A program made the position numbers and the translations under genes. 64,000 nucleotides of DNA from JASJCL01 sp050291585 (GTDB lineage: Bacteria; Desulfobacterota; Desulfobacteria; Desulfobacterales; Desulfosarcinaceae). The stretch covers positions 15,267 through 79,266 of the forward strand of contig JBNKKA010000001.1 in assembly GCA_050291585.1 (NCBI GenBank). The letters run 5' to 3'. Positions 9,187-17,371 of the stretch are shown here, piece by piece. The notes under the pieces are model-generated. The model was not told the DNA's origin. It saw only the letters and a list, made by a program, of their open reading frames with translations, and made no database searches. Numbering within the stretch: position 1 is the stretch's first letter; each line of letters begins with the position of its first letter.

Positions 9187-9237
9187 CGATGGCAGGGCCT
9201 TACCCTAACACTGAAACGTCAAGGCGCCCTGCCATCG
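9187..9237. repeat. 12-bp inverted repeat between convergent genes
   Basis: CGATGGCAGGGC (9187-9198) is repeated in inverted form at 9226-9237 with a 27-base spacer. It sits between the convergent PilZ and HU genes. A shared transcription end is possible, but there is no T tract on either side, so it may equally be a dispersed or protein-binding repeat. Confidence 0.55.
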
Positions 9238-9289
9238 CCAGGTAAGCGCGCAGAAGACTAGTTCGGGTCCAGACAGAGCTGGATGGAAA

Positions 9290-9559
9290 CTAGTTTACGG
9301 CATCTTTGAGAGCCTTACCGGCCACAAATTTCGGTACGTTACGGGCCGCAATCTGAATCTCGGCGCCGGTCTGGGGGTTGCGCCCCTTGCGCGCCTCGCG
9401 CTTGCTCACCTTGAAGCTGCCGAAGCCCAAGACCTGAACACTGTCACCGCCCTTGAGAGCTTCGGTGATGGTGCTGAACACACAATCCACAGCTTCCTGA
9501 GCCTCTTTTTTGCTCGACACTACCTCTGCAACCGCATTAATCAATTCACCTTTATTCAT
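9290..9559 (-). CDS. HU-family DNA-binding protein
   Basis: This 89-residue protein is a full-length HU. It begins MNKGELINAVAEVV and contains the beta-arm region with GFGSFKVSKREARKGRNPQTG, followed by the proline-containing arm tip in ARNVPKFVAGKALKDAVN. HU dimers bend and compact DNA without strong sequence preference. The frame is open for 22 more codons upstream, but the ATG at 9559 is chosen because AAGGAG lies 7 bases before it and because the fold begins there. A good promoter is present upstream at 9641-9668. It is transcribed alone, divergently from ilvE. Confidence 0.95.
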   Translation of the reverse strand: MNKGELINAVAEVVSSKKEAQEAVDCVFSTITEALKGGDSVQVLGFGSFKVSKREARKGRNPQTGAEIQIAARNVPKFVAGKALKDAVN

Positions 9560-9640
9560 CTGTATCTCCTTAAAATTAAGTATCCGAAATAACACGCCAT
9601 AAACATATTTAGGAACCACTCTCAAAATGACGAAGAGACT

Positions 9641-9668
9641 TATATAGCCCTTGGGACTGCTGAGTCAA
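9641..9668 (-). promoter_or_regulatory. Sigma-70-type promoter of the HU gene
   Basis: On the minus strand TTGACT (9668-9663) is followed after 16 bases by TATATA (9646-9641). Both boxes are close to consensus. Transcription would begin near 9634, giving a leader of about 75 bases before the HU start codon. Confidence 0.6.
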
Positions 9669-9718
9669 GGCCTTAAGTGGGCCCTAAAGCTCAGGTCCGG
9701 TCCCCCGATGTGGGATCG

Positions 9719-9743
9719 AAGCCGCCCTTACCGGTGGCTTTTT
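9719..9743 (+). terminator. Orphan intrinsic terminator-like hairpin
   Basis: AAGCCGCC and GGTGGCTT pair over 8 bases (one G-U) around a 6-base loop and are followed by a run of T ending at 9743. This is a standard rightward Rho-independent terminator shape. No rightward gene lies before it, since HU is on the other strand, so it may end an unannotated small transcript or stop antisense transcription. Confidence 0.45.
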
Positions 9744-9793
9744 GAGGATACCATACCCGGCCGGGCAACCCCATGGCCACACCTACAAACCAC

Positions 9794-9821
9794 TTGATTT
9801 GACGTTGAAAAGTGCTATAAA
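9794..9821 (+). promoter_or_regulatory. Candidate ilvE promoter 1
   Basis: TTGATT, a 16-base spacer and TATAAA. It would give a leader of about 245 bases before ilvE. The -35 is imperfect. Confidence 0.3.
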
Positions 9822-9876
9822 CTGAGTCTTTAGGATTCGGTTTCGTGATTGCGGGTCAAGTCACGCACGCACGCGT

Positions 9877-9904
9877 TTGGGCCTGGCACCGGGCTATATA
9901 TAAA
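9877..9904 (+). promoter_or_regulatory. Candidate ilvE promoter 2
   Basis: TTGGGC, a 16-base spacer and TATAAA inside an AT-rich run (TATATATAAAATAT). The leader would be about 165 bases. Which of the two candidates is used cannot be decided from sequence. Confidence 0.3.
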
Positions 9905-10074
9905 ATATCCATCTGACCCAGCAGTTTTTTCGCCGAACCCCGAAGCGGCCCGCCAACTTCTGTTGCCGGTGCCTCATTCGCCAAGCAATAGAACTACCAT
10001 CTCCAGCGGTGATCTGCCCAGTTGCGGACACTGCACCTTGATACATTTCACTGTCGTAATTGTCAGGAGGTAAA

Positions 10075-11139
10075 ATGGATCTGACCACCACCACCGCAAC
10101 AGAGCTAAAACCCAAACCGGCAGACGATCAATTGGGGTTTGGCACCATCTTCACGGATCACATGTTCAGCATGGACTATGCCCCGGACAAGGGCTGGTAC
10201 GATGCCCGCATCGAGCCCTATCAGCCCATCTCAGCGGACCCTGCCACCATGGTGCTGCACTATGGTCAAGGGGTCTTCGAGGGCCTCAAGGCTTACCACA
10301 CAGCCAGCGGGGGTATTCAGCTATTTAGGCCCCAGGAGAACTTCAAGCGCCTCAACAACTCTTGCCGGCTCCTATGCATCCCCGAGTTCAATGAAGCCGA
10401 TGCCCTGGCGGCCCTCAAAGCGTTGCTGCGCATCGAGAAAGACTGGGTTCCCAAAGCCCCCGAGACCTCCCTCTACATCCGGCCGACCATCGTGGCCATG
10501 GACCCTTTCCTGGGTGTGCGCGCCTCCCATACCTATCGCTTCTTCATCATTCTTTCGCCGGTGGGGGCCTACTATGCCGAAGGCTTCAACCCCGTGAAGA
10601 TCATGGTCACCAAGGAGCATGTACGCGCCGTGCGCGGCGGTATCGGTGAGGCCAAGACCATGGGCAATTACGCGGCCAGCCTGTTGGCGGGCGAAAAAGC
10701 GCATGCGGCCGGCTACACCCAGGTCCTCTGGCTGGATGGTGTGGAGCAAAAGTATATCGAAGAGGTTGGCTCCATGAACATCTTCTTCATCATCAACGAC
10801 GAATTGATCACCCCGGAGCTCAACGGCAGCATTCTGCCAGGGATCACGCGAAAGTCGGTGCTGGCCTTAGCCAAGAACTGGGGCATGACGGTCAAGGAGC
10901 GCACAATCGCCATTGACGAGGTGATGAAGGCCCACGCAGACGGCGCCTTGACGGAGGTGTTCGGTTCGGGAACGGCCGCAGTGATCTCCCCGGTGGGCGA
11001 GCTCAAGTACGGCGATAAGGTGATCGCCATCGGCGACGGCCAGGTCGGCCCAGTGTCCCAGAGGCTTTTCGACGCCATCAAGGCCATCCAGTACGGCCAG
11101 AGCGAGGACAGCCTGGGTTGGGTCGAAACCTTGGACTAA
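10075..11139 (+). CDS. ilvE: Branched-chain amino acid aminotransferase
   Basis: This 354-residue PLP enzyme transfers the amino group between glutamate and the 2-oxo acids of leucine, isoleucine and valine, the last step of their synthesis. It is a fold-type IV aminotransferase. MVLHYGQGVFEGLKAY is the signature N-terminal segment, GGIGEAKTMGNYAASLL carries the PLP lysine, and EEVGSMNIFF and EVFGSGTAAVISPV are the conserved C-terminal cofactor segments. The length and sequence match the longer bacterial/eukaryotic BCAT branch. The ATG at 10075 is chosen because AGGAGG lies just upstream; an earlier in-frame TTG at 10060 has no such site. It is transcribed alone, ending at a hairpin near 11273. 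Confidence 0.95.
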   Translation: MDLTTTTATELKPKPADDQLGFGTIFTDHMFSMDYAPDKGWYDARIEPYQPISADPATMVLHYGQGVFEGLKAYHTASGGIQLFRPQENFKRLNNSCRLLCIPEFNEADALAALKALLRIEKDWVPKAPETSLYIRPTIVAMDPFLGVRASHTYRFFIILSPVGAYYAEGFNPVKIMVTKEHVRAVRGGIGEAKTMGNYAASLLAGEKAHAAGYTQVLWLDGVEQKYIEEVGSMNIFFIINDELITPELNGSILPGITRKSVLALAKNWGMTVKERTIAIDEVMKAHADGALTEVFGSGTAAVISPVGELKYGDKVIAIGDGQVGPVSQRLFDAIKAIQYGQSEDSLGWVETLD

Positions 11140-11272
11140 ACCAGAGCAGGCGAGTATCAACATAGGATGCCAATACCAACTGAGAGATGCCACCTCTAAA
11201 TCGCCCAGACGGATATTTGAAAACACGTTCTTCCACAAATCGCTCATTCACACCCCAGCACGACCCCATGCG

Positions 11273-11314
11273 GGCGGACGCAGACATATCGTTTGCGTCC
11301 GCCGCGTTGCTTTT
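11273..11314 (+). terminator. Hairpin after ilvE
   Basis: GGCGGACGCA (11273-11282) and TGCGTCCGCC (11294-11303) form a perfect 10-bp stem with an 11-base loop, followed by GCGTTGCTTTT. The T run is short and displaced, so termination may be only partly intrinsic. It lies 134 bp after the ilvE stop. Confidence 0.5.
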
Positions 11315-11339
11315 GACAATATAGAATTGCACCTAACAT
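11313..11339 (+). promoter_or_regulatory. Candidate galU promoter
   Basis: A perfect TTGACA is followed by TAACAT after 15 bases. The spacer is short. It sits immediately after the ilvE hairpin and about 70 bases before galU, which supports the assignment. Confidence 0.35.
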
Positions 11340-11412
11340 TCACGGCGGTTAATGCAAGCGCCTCACCACAGGGCGCGCGACCAAGGACCTTACTCCCGGA
11401 GGTACACGCAAG

Positions 11413-12282
11413 ATGATGAAAGTACGCAAGGCTGTTTTTCCCGTCGCCGGACTCGGCACCCGCTTTCTGCCCGCCACCAAAGCGATGCCCAAAGAGATGC
11501 TGCCCATCGTGGACAAACCCCTGATTCAGTATGCCGTGGAAGAGGCCCTCAGCTCGGGCATCGAGGAGATCATCTTCGTCACCGGGCGCAACAAGACCGC
11601 CTTGGAGGACCACTTTGACCACTCCTGCGAATTGGAGCACACCCTCATGGCGCGCGCCAAGGACGACCTCCTGAAAGAGCTACACACCTTGATCCCCCAA
11701 AGCGGCACCATCTCCTACACCCGCCAGAACGAGCCTCTGGGGCTGGGTCACGCCATCTGGTGTGCGCGCAACATCGTCGGCGACGAACCCTTTGCCGTCC
11801 TCCTGGCCGACGATCTCATCAAATCAGAAAGCCCCTGTATCGGTCAGATGCTGGCCCAGTTCGAAAAATTGCAGTCCTCTATGGTGGCCGTGGTGGAGGT
11901 GGAACAGGAGAACATCAGCAAGTACGGCATCCTCGATGCGGATCCACCCAACAACGGCGTCACCAAGATCCGCGGTCTGGTGGAGAAACCCGAGGCCGAC
12001 AAAGCGCCCTCCAATTTGGCCATCATCGGCCGCTACATCCTCACCCCGGAGATCTTTACCATCCTCGACAACAAGGAGACCGGCGCCGGCGGCGAGATCC
12101 AGATCACCGATGCCATGGCGCGTCTGCTCGATCAACAGTCCATCTACGGCTTCAAGTACAAAGGCACCCGCTTCGACTGCGGCAGCAAGGCGGGCTTCCA
12201 GATGGCCAACATCTCCCACGCCATGGACCGCCCGGAGATGCGGGCCCAGTTGGAGCCTTTTCTGAAAAATATTTTCTGTTAA
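11413..12282 (+). CDS. galU: UTP-glucose-1-phosphate uridylyltransferase
   Basis: This 289-residue cytoplasmic enzyme makes UDP-glucose from UTP and glucose 1-phosphate. The nucleotide-binding start AVFPVAGLGTRFLPATKAMPKEMLPIVDKP is typical of GalU, as are LGLGHAIWCAR, FAVLLADDLI (metal-binding Asp pair) and GLVEKPE. The C-terminal GAGGEIQITDAM and RFDCGSKAGF segments are also family hallmarks. The length is normal. GGAGG lies 10 bases before the first of two adjacent ATG codons. It opens the glycogen cluster: the debranching enzyme gene starts within 50 bp of its stop. With no ADP-glucose pyrophosphorylase in the window, its UDP-glucose may be the sugar donor for the glycogen synthase downstream, though this is inference. 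Confidence 0.95.
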   Translation: MMKVRKAVFPVAGLGTRFLPATKAMPKEMLPIVDKPLIQYAVEEALSSGIEEIIFVTGRNKTALEDHFDHSCELEHTLMARAKDDLLKELHTLIPQSGTISYTRQNEPLGLGHAIWCARNIVGDEPFAVLLADDLIKSESPCIGQMLAQFEKLQSSMVAVVEVEQENISKYGILDADPPNNGVTKIRGLVEKPEADKAPSNLAIIGRYILTPEIFTILDNKETGAGGEIQITDAMARLLDQQSIYGFKYKGTRFDCGSKAGFQMANISHAMDRPEMRAQLEPFLKNIFC

Positions 12283-12330
12283 CCCAGCCAGCAGGAAGGC
12301 GGCTTGCGGGCCTTTCGAGTGGCATCGAAT

Positions 12331-15300
12331 ATGACCATCGTCAGCAGCTTTCAGCAGCAGCCCGCACCGGGCAGCCGTCGCCTTTGCTACCAGGGCGATT
12401 GTGTGACCTTCACCCTCACCCTGGACACGCCCCGGGAGGGTCGTGCCTGGCTGCGCACCAACTTGAGCCACGCCGCCATTCAGCGTCGGGAGGTGGCGGC
12501 GCAGGTGGATGAGGACGCGCCACCCCTGGGGCGGGATTGGTTTGACCTGCCCATGGGACCCGAGGGGGAGGACCACTACACCATCACCCTTGGTTTAAGC
12601 GAAGTGGGCCACTTCGAGGCCAAATGTTTCTTTCTGCCCGCGGGCACCGACGACCCCTTGTGGCCGCCGGGAAGCAACAGCGTCCTCAACGTGGAACCCG
12701 CGGACACTTGTCGGGCCAACATCGTCTACAACGCCTTCGTCCGTCAGTTCGGGCCCTCCAAAGGGCTCCAGGGACAGCCGCGCCCGGAGGACGAAGCCCA
12801 CACCGGCCCCCTGGACAGGGCCGGTTACACCGTCATCCCCCCGTCGGGCACCTTCCGCGACCTCATCGCCGAGCTGGACACCATCATCGGTACCCTGGGC
12901 TGCCGCATCATTCAGCTGCTGCCCATTCACCCGACCCCCACCACCTACGCGCGCATGGGGCGCTTCGGCAGCCCCTACGCCGCCCTGAGCTTCCTGGATG
13001 TCGACCCCGCGCTGGCCCAATTTGACCCAGCCGCCACCCCTCTGGAGCAATTCGGGGAACTGGTGGATGCCATCCACCGGCGCAATGCCCGCATCCTGCT
13101 AGATATCGCCATCAACCACACCGGCTGGGCCGCCGGCCTGCACGAGAGCCACCCCCAGTGGTTGGCCCGGGGGGAAGATGGCGAAATCGAAATGCCCGGC
13201 GCCTGGGGCATCACCTGGGCCGATCTGACCCGCCTGGACTACGATCATAGCGACCTGTGGCAGTATATGGCCGAGGTCTTTCTCACCTGGTGCCGCCGGG
13301 GGGTGGACGGCTTCCGCTGTGACGCCGGCTACATGATCCCCGCCGAAGCCTGGCGCTACATCATCGCCCGGGTCAAGGACCAGTACCCCGACACCGTCTT
13401 CTTCCTGGAGGGCCTGGGCGGCAAGATCGCGGTGACCCGCGACCTCCTCAACCGGGCCAATTTCAACTGGGCCTACTCGGAGCTGTTCCAGAACTACGAC
13501 CGCGCCCAGATCGACCATTACCTCCCCACAGCGGCAGAGATTTCGGCCAGCGACGGTGTGACCCTGCACTTTGCCGAAACCCATGACAACAACCGCCTGG
13601 CCGAGCGTTCCCACGTCTGGGCACGGATGCGCACGGCCCTGTGCGCCCTGCTCTCCCACAAGGGGGCCTTCGGCTTCGCCAACGGGGTGGAATGGTTTGC
13701 CACCGAAAAGATCGATGTCCACGCGGCAGCGGCCCTCAACTGGGGCGCTGGGGTGAACCAAATCGGCGAGGTGCGCCGCCTGACCACCCTGCTCAAGACC
13801 CACCCCGCCTTTGGCCACCGGGCGCGCCAGGAGAATATCGCGGCGGGCGACGCCAACTTTGTGGCCATGGCGCGTCGCACGGATCGCCCGGAGGAGACCC
13901 TCGTCATCCTGGCCAACCTCGACGACCGGACGGCCAGCGAGGCGATCTGGCAAAAAGCGGGAATTAGCATTGGTGAAGCCGGCGCTGTTGACCTTCTCAG
14001 CGGCGACACCCTGAGGCCCACCCCTACACACAGACACTGGCAGATCTCCCTGGCCCCGGGGGAGGTGCGCTGCCTGAGCGGCGATCCAGAGGCCTGGGCC
14101 CGCCTGGCCGCCGTGGAGGCCGCCTCAACCCGTGTGCCCGTCCCCGGCGTCGACCACCAGCAGGCGCGCGCCACGGTCCTGATGATCCGCCGCCACCTGA
14201 ACAATAGTCCCATCTGCCCCCAGGGCACCTTGGAGGCGGACACCGCCGCCCTGTTGAAGAATCCGGGGGCCCTGTGTGCGGCCTTGAATCCCGCCGGCAA
14301 GCTGCCCTGCTGCATCGAATGGATCTGGCCCGCGGATGCGACCCGTGAGGTGATGGTTCCACCGGGATTCTTCCTGCTGGTGAGGCTTGAGAACGCGTTC
14401 CGGGTGGAGCTCCGCGACGAGGCCACCACCCTGGCCACCGCCGCGACCCTCAAGGCCACCGACGGCGGCCACTTTGCCCTCCTGCCCCCCCAAGCCACCG
14501 CCGCAGACGGTGGCCGTTATCACCTCCACCTGAGGCAGTTCACCGAAAAGGGCTGCCGCCACGAGGTGGGCCGGGTGCGCTACCTGGCACCGGCCCAGAA
14601 TCAACGCGTGGATCTCAATCTCCCCCGCGCAACCATCGCCGCCGATGCGCTCCTGCTGGACACCAACGGGCAGGGCGCCATGCTGCGGGCGCGGGTCGAC
14701 TGGGGCAGCCTGGGCAGCCGCTACGATGCCCTCCTGGCGGCCAACCTCAACCCCGAGGGCCCCGACGACCGGCGCATCCTGCTTACCCGCATGCGCGCCT
14801 GGTGCGTTTTCCAGGGCTATTCCCAGACCATAGATCTGCGCTGCCTGGATGTCTTCGGTCGTCGCAGGCCCCAGGGGGGCTTCTGGCAATTTCAAATCCC
14901 CGCCGGTCAAGGCCAGACCCTGAGGCTTCGCTTTGGACTTGAGATGATACCCGGAGAGAATCGAATCCTGCTGCACCTCCAGCGCCCCAGGGCCACCGCG
15001 TCAAATCACGGACAGCTGGCCGATGGGGCCACGGTGAAGCTTATCTTCAGACCCGATATCGAAGACCGCAGCTTTCATGACACCACAAAAGCCTTCCTCG
15101 GGCCGGAAGAACGATTCCCCGCCGCCATACGCCCCTTTGAAGAGGGCTTTTCCTTCGTCCCCGGATCGGGCCATGGGCTCGAGATACGCGCTGATGGCGG
15201 CCGTTTCCACTACGAGCCCGAGTGGGCCTACATGGTCCACCGGCCCTGGGAGGCCCAGCGAGGCCTCGACGCCGATTCCGACCTTTTCAGCCCCGGGTAT

Positions 15301-16647
15301 TTCCAGCTGCACCTCAGCGGCGGCGACAGCCACGTCATCCAAGCTCGAGTTATCCGGGACGGTGAGGCTAGGGATAGCGCCCCTACGCCGATCAGCGCAC
15401 TGGCAGAAGATCTTAGCCGCTGGCGCCCGGAAGCGGATGCGCCGACCACGCCTTCTGAGACCCTCAGAGAGGCGCTCAGACAATACGTCGTGCGCCGCGG
15501 CGATCTGGCCACCGTCATCGCCGGCTACCCCTGGTTCCTGGATTGGGGCCGCGACACCCTCATCGTGGCCCGGGGCCTCATCGCCGCGGGAGAACTGGAG
15601 ACCACCGAGGCCATCGTCAAACAATTCGCCGCCTTTGAGGCCGGCGGAACCCTGCCCAACATGATCCGCGGCAACGACGCCAGCAACCGCGACACCTCAG
15701 ACGCGCCCCTGTGGCTCTATGTCGTATGTGCGGAGCTGACCGCCGCACGGGGAGATGGTGCCTGGCTGCAGACGGATTGCAAAGGCCGGCCCCTGCTGGG
15801 GGTGCTGACGGATCTTGCCGCAGCCCTCATGACCGGCACCGCCAACGGGGTTCGCATGGACCCCACCTCGAGCCTGCTCTTCAGCCCCGCACACTTCACC
15901 TGGATGGATACCAACCACCCCGCCGGCTCCCCCCGGGAGGGCTACCCCATCGAAATCCAGGCCCTCTGGCACGCGGCGCTCGCTTTCCTTGGCGAGGCCC
16001 TACCAAGGCCCCAGGCCGATCTCTGGCGTCAGCGGGCGACAACCGTCCGGGAGGCCATCACCAGATACTACTACAAAACCGAGCTCGGTTATCTTTGCGA
16101 CTGCCTGCATGCACCGCCAGGTGCTTCAGCAGACCAGGCGGTTGCCGATACGGCCCTTAGGCCCAACCAGCTCCTGGCCCTGACATTGGGGGCCATAGGC
16201 GATGGGCGGATCTTCCAGGAAGTGCTCGCCGCCTGTCAACGCCTCCTGGTGCCCGGCGCCATTCGCAGCCTGGCCGACCAAGAGGTGACGCCCCCCCTGG
16301 CCGTTCGCCACCACGGGCGCCTGCTCAATGACCCCCAGCGACCCTATTGGGGCGCTTATCAAGGCGACGAGGACACCCGCCGCAAGCCCGCCTATCACAA
16401 TGGGACCGCCTGGGCCTGGCCCTTTCCCAGCTTCTGCGAGGCCTGGGCCCTGCACTATGGCGAGAATGCCCGCCCCGCGGCCCTGGCCTGGTTGGGATCG
16501 GCCGTGGAGAAGCTCAACACGGGCTGCCTGGGCCATCTTCCTGAAGTCCAGGACGGCGACGCCCCCCACCAGGACCGGGGGTGCGACGCCCAGGCCTGGA
16601 GCGTCAGCGAAGTGCTGCGGGTGTGGCTCAAGCTTGGGGGCGCATGA
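12331..16647 (+). CDS. Fused GH13-GH133 glycogen debranching enzyme
   Basis: This very large protein (1438 residues) has both halves of a debranching enzyme. The N-terminal half is a GH13 alpha-amylase-type domain: region I LLDIAINHTG near 254, nucleophile Asp331 in GFRCDAGY, acid/base Glu360 in FFLEGLGG, and transition-state Asp419 in ETHDNNR. The C-terminal third (about 1055-1430) is an amylo-alpha-1,6-glucosidase (GH133) domain with GYPWFLDWGRDT, LPNMIRGNDASNRDTSDAPLW (split around 1110-1130) and HNGTAWAWPF. The middle region is uncharacterised. The layout is that of the eukaryotic-type bifunctional transferase/glucosidase rather than GlgX. The ATG at 12331 has a weak ribosome site; a TTG at 12304 follows AGGAAGG and is a good alternative adding nine residues. 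It acts on glycogen limit dextrins produced by GlgP. Confidence 0.88.
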   Translation: MTIVSSFQQQPAPGSRRLCYQGDCVTFTLTLDTPREGRAWLRTNLSHAAIQRREVAAQVDEDAPPLGRDWFDLPMGPEGEDHYTITLGLSEVGHFEAKCFFLPAGTDDPLWPPGSNSVLNVEPADTCRANIVYNAFVRQFGPSKGLQGQPRPEDEAHTGPLDRAGYTVIPPSGTFRDLIAELDTIIGTLGCRIIQLLPIHPTPTTYARMGRFGSPYAALSFLDVDPALAQFDPAATPLEQFGELVDAIHRRNARILLDIAINHTGWAAGLHESHPQWLARGEDGEIEMPGAWGITWADLTRLDYDHSDLWQYMAEVFLTWCRRGVDGFRCDAGYMIPAEAWRYIIARVKDQYPDTVFFLEGLGGKIAVTRDLLNRANFNWAYSELFQNYDRAQIDHYLPTAAEISASDGVTLHFAETHDNNRLAERSHVWARMRTALCALLSHKGAFGFANGVEWFATEKIDVHAAAALNWGAGVNQIGEVRRLTTLLKTHPAFGHRARQENIAAGDANFVAMARRTDRPEETLVILANLDDRTASEAIWQKAGISIGEAGAVDLLSGDTLRPTPTHRHWQISLAPGEVRCLSGDPEAWARLAAVEAASTRVPVPGVDHQQARATVLMIRRHLNNSPICPQGTLEADTAALLKNPGALCAALNPAGKLPCCIEWIWPADATREVMVPPGFFLLVRLENAFRVELRDEATTLATAATLKATDGGHFALLPPQATAADGGRYHLHLRQFTEKGCRHEVGRVRYLAPAQNQRVDLNLPRATIAADALLLDTNGQGAMLRARVDWGSLGSRYDALLAANLNPEGPDDRRILLTRMRAWCVFQGYSQTIDLRCLDVFGRRRPQGGFWQFQIPAGQGQTLRLRFGLEMIPGENRILLHLQRPRATASNHGQLADGATVKLIFRPDIEDRSFHDTTKAFLGPEERFPAAIRPFEEGFSFVPGSGHGLEIRADGGRFHYEPEWAYMVHRPWEAQRGLDADSDLFSPGYFQLHLSGGDSHVIQARVIRDGEARDSAPTPISALAEDLSRWRPEADAPTTPSETLREALRQYVVRRGDLATVIAGYPWFLDWGRDTLIVARGLIAAGELETTEAIVKQFAAFEAGGTLPNMIRGNDASNRDTSDAPLWLYVVCAELTAARGDGAWLQTDCKGRPLLGVLTDLAAALMTGTANGVRMDPTSSLLFSPAHFTWMDTNHPAGSPREGYPIEIQALWHAALAFLGEALPRPQADLWRQRATTVREAITRYYYKTELGYLCDCLHAPPGASADQAVADTALRPNQLLALTLGAIGDGRIFQEVLAACQRLLVPGAIRSLADQEVTPPLAVRHHGRLLNDPQRPYWGAYQGDEDTRRKPAYHNGTAWAWPFPSFCEAWALHYGENARPAALAWLGSAVEKLNTGCLGHLPEVQDGDAPHQDRGCDAQAWSVSEVLRVWLKLGGA

Positions 16648-16717
16648 CCGTCATAAAAGATTGCAGCCCATGAGAATAGCGGGTAAAATAGAAATGATCT
16701 AAAAATTACCGCCCCCC

Positions 16718-16746
16718 TTGACTGGCCGGGAATCGTTGAAGATAAT
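16718..16746 (+). promoter_or_regulatory. Sigma-70-type promoter before the CBM48 gene
   Basis: TTGACT, a 17-base spacer and GATAAT. Both boxes are near consensus and the spacing is ideal. It would start a transcript near 16753 covering the small CBM48 gene and perhaps glgP and glgA, with a leader of about 125 bases. Confidence 0.55.
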
Positions 16747-16879
16747 AGACATTCACACCTGAATGATTAATTTGGGGATCCAAAATTAACACCGGTCAAA
16801 CGATCAATTGAGCGCTCACCTGCCTGGTACCTCCTCATTAAGACCGGCGCCATCTGTCAACGGACGAATAGGAGATGTC

Positions 16880-17188
16880 ATGAGCTTAAAGAAAAGGTAT
16901 TTGAAGTCAAAACCGGTCTGCAAAGTCACTTTTCGGGTGCCGAAAAAAGTGGCCAACGGCGCTGGCGCCATCAGCATCGTCGGAGAGTTCAACGACTGGC
17001 AGCCGGGTGTGACCCCCATGAAGAGCCTCAAGAGCGGTGAGTTCACCGCCACCGTCGATCTGACCGCCGGACAAGAGTACCAATTCCGTTACCTCATCGA
17101 CGGACAGATCTGGGAGAACGAAGTCAAGGCAGACAAACATGTGCCCACCGGCTTTGGAGATAGTGATAACTCAGTGGTGGTCGTCTAA
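16880..17188 (+). CDS. Small stand-alone CBM48 (AMPK-type) glycogen-binding protein
   Basis: This 102-residue protein is a single CBM48/isoamylase N-terminal-type domain. The family features are KVTFRVPKKVA, ISIVGEFNDWQPGVTPM (the conserved GxFNxW motif), GEFTATVDLTAGQEYQFRYLIDG and a terminal DNSVVVV strand. No catalytic domain is attached. Domains of this kind bind alpha-glucans, so it probably targets or scaffolds the glycogen enzymes encoded around it. The ATG at 16880 follows AGGAG with 5 bases of spacing; a TTG further upstream is unlikely. The gene sits between the debranching enzyme and the phosphorylase and has its own good promoter. Confidence 0.88.
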   Translation: MSLKKRYLKSKPVCKVTFRVPKKVANGAGAISIVGEFNDWQPGVTPMKSLKSGEFTATVDLTAGQEYQFRYLIDGQIWENEVKADKHVPTGFGDSDNSVVVV

Positions 17189-17371
17189 CCGCCATCATTA
17201 GGGACTCCCCCTTCCAACCGACCTTTGGGGAAATTTGAAGCTCAGATCGGCGACGACCGGCCGCCCCTTGACGGGCATGGATCGCCGCCTCAGTGGAAGT
17301 GTGCCCGCCACTTGCGCTCTGTTTTACGCGCCTGCGTGTCTGTGCTACCGCGCTATTCGAGGAGAAGATCC

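Larger units (their letters stand above)
9560..10074. other. Divergent control region of HU and ilvE genes
   Basis: This 515-bp gene-free stretch holds the HU promoter, a terminator-like hairpin that faces right with no known gene before it, and two candidate ilvE promoters, each given separately. I found no protein-coding frame with a ribosome site. Confidence 0.5.

Noticed and set aside
11760..12512. Plus-strand open frame of 250 codons overlapping galU and the debranching gene in another frame
   Set aside because: Arg/His/Gly-rich shadow with no ribosome site; it overlaps two well-supported genes.
13099..14037. Minus-strand open frames opposite the debranching enzyme gene
   Set aside because: High GC creates long antisense frames here; the plus strand carries the clear GH13 motifs and the minus frames have no recognisable domain.
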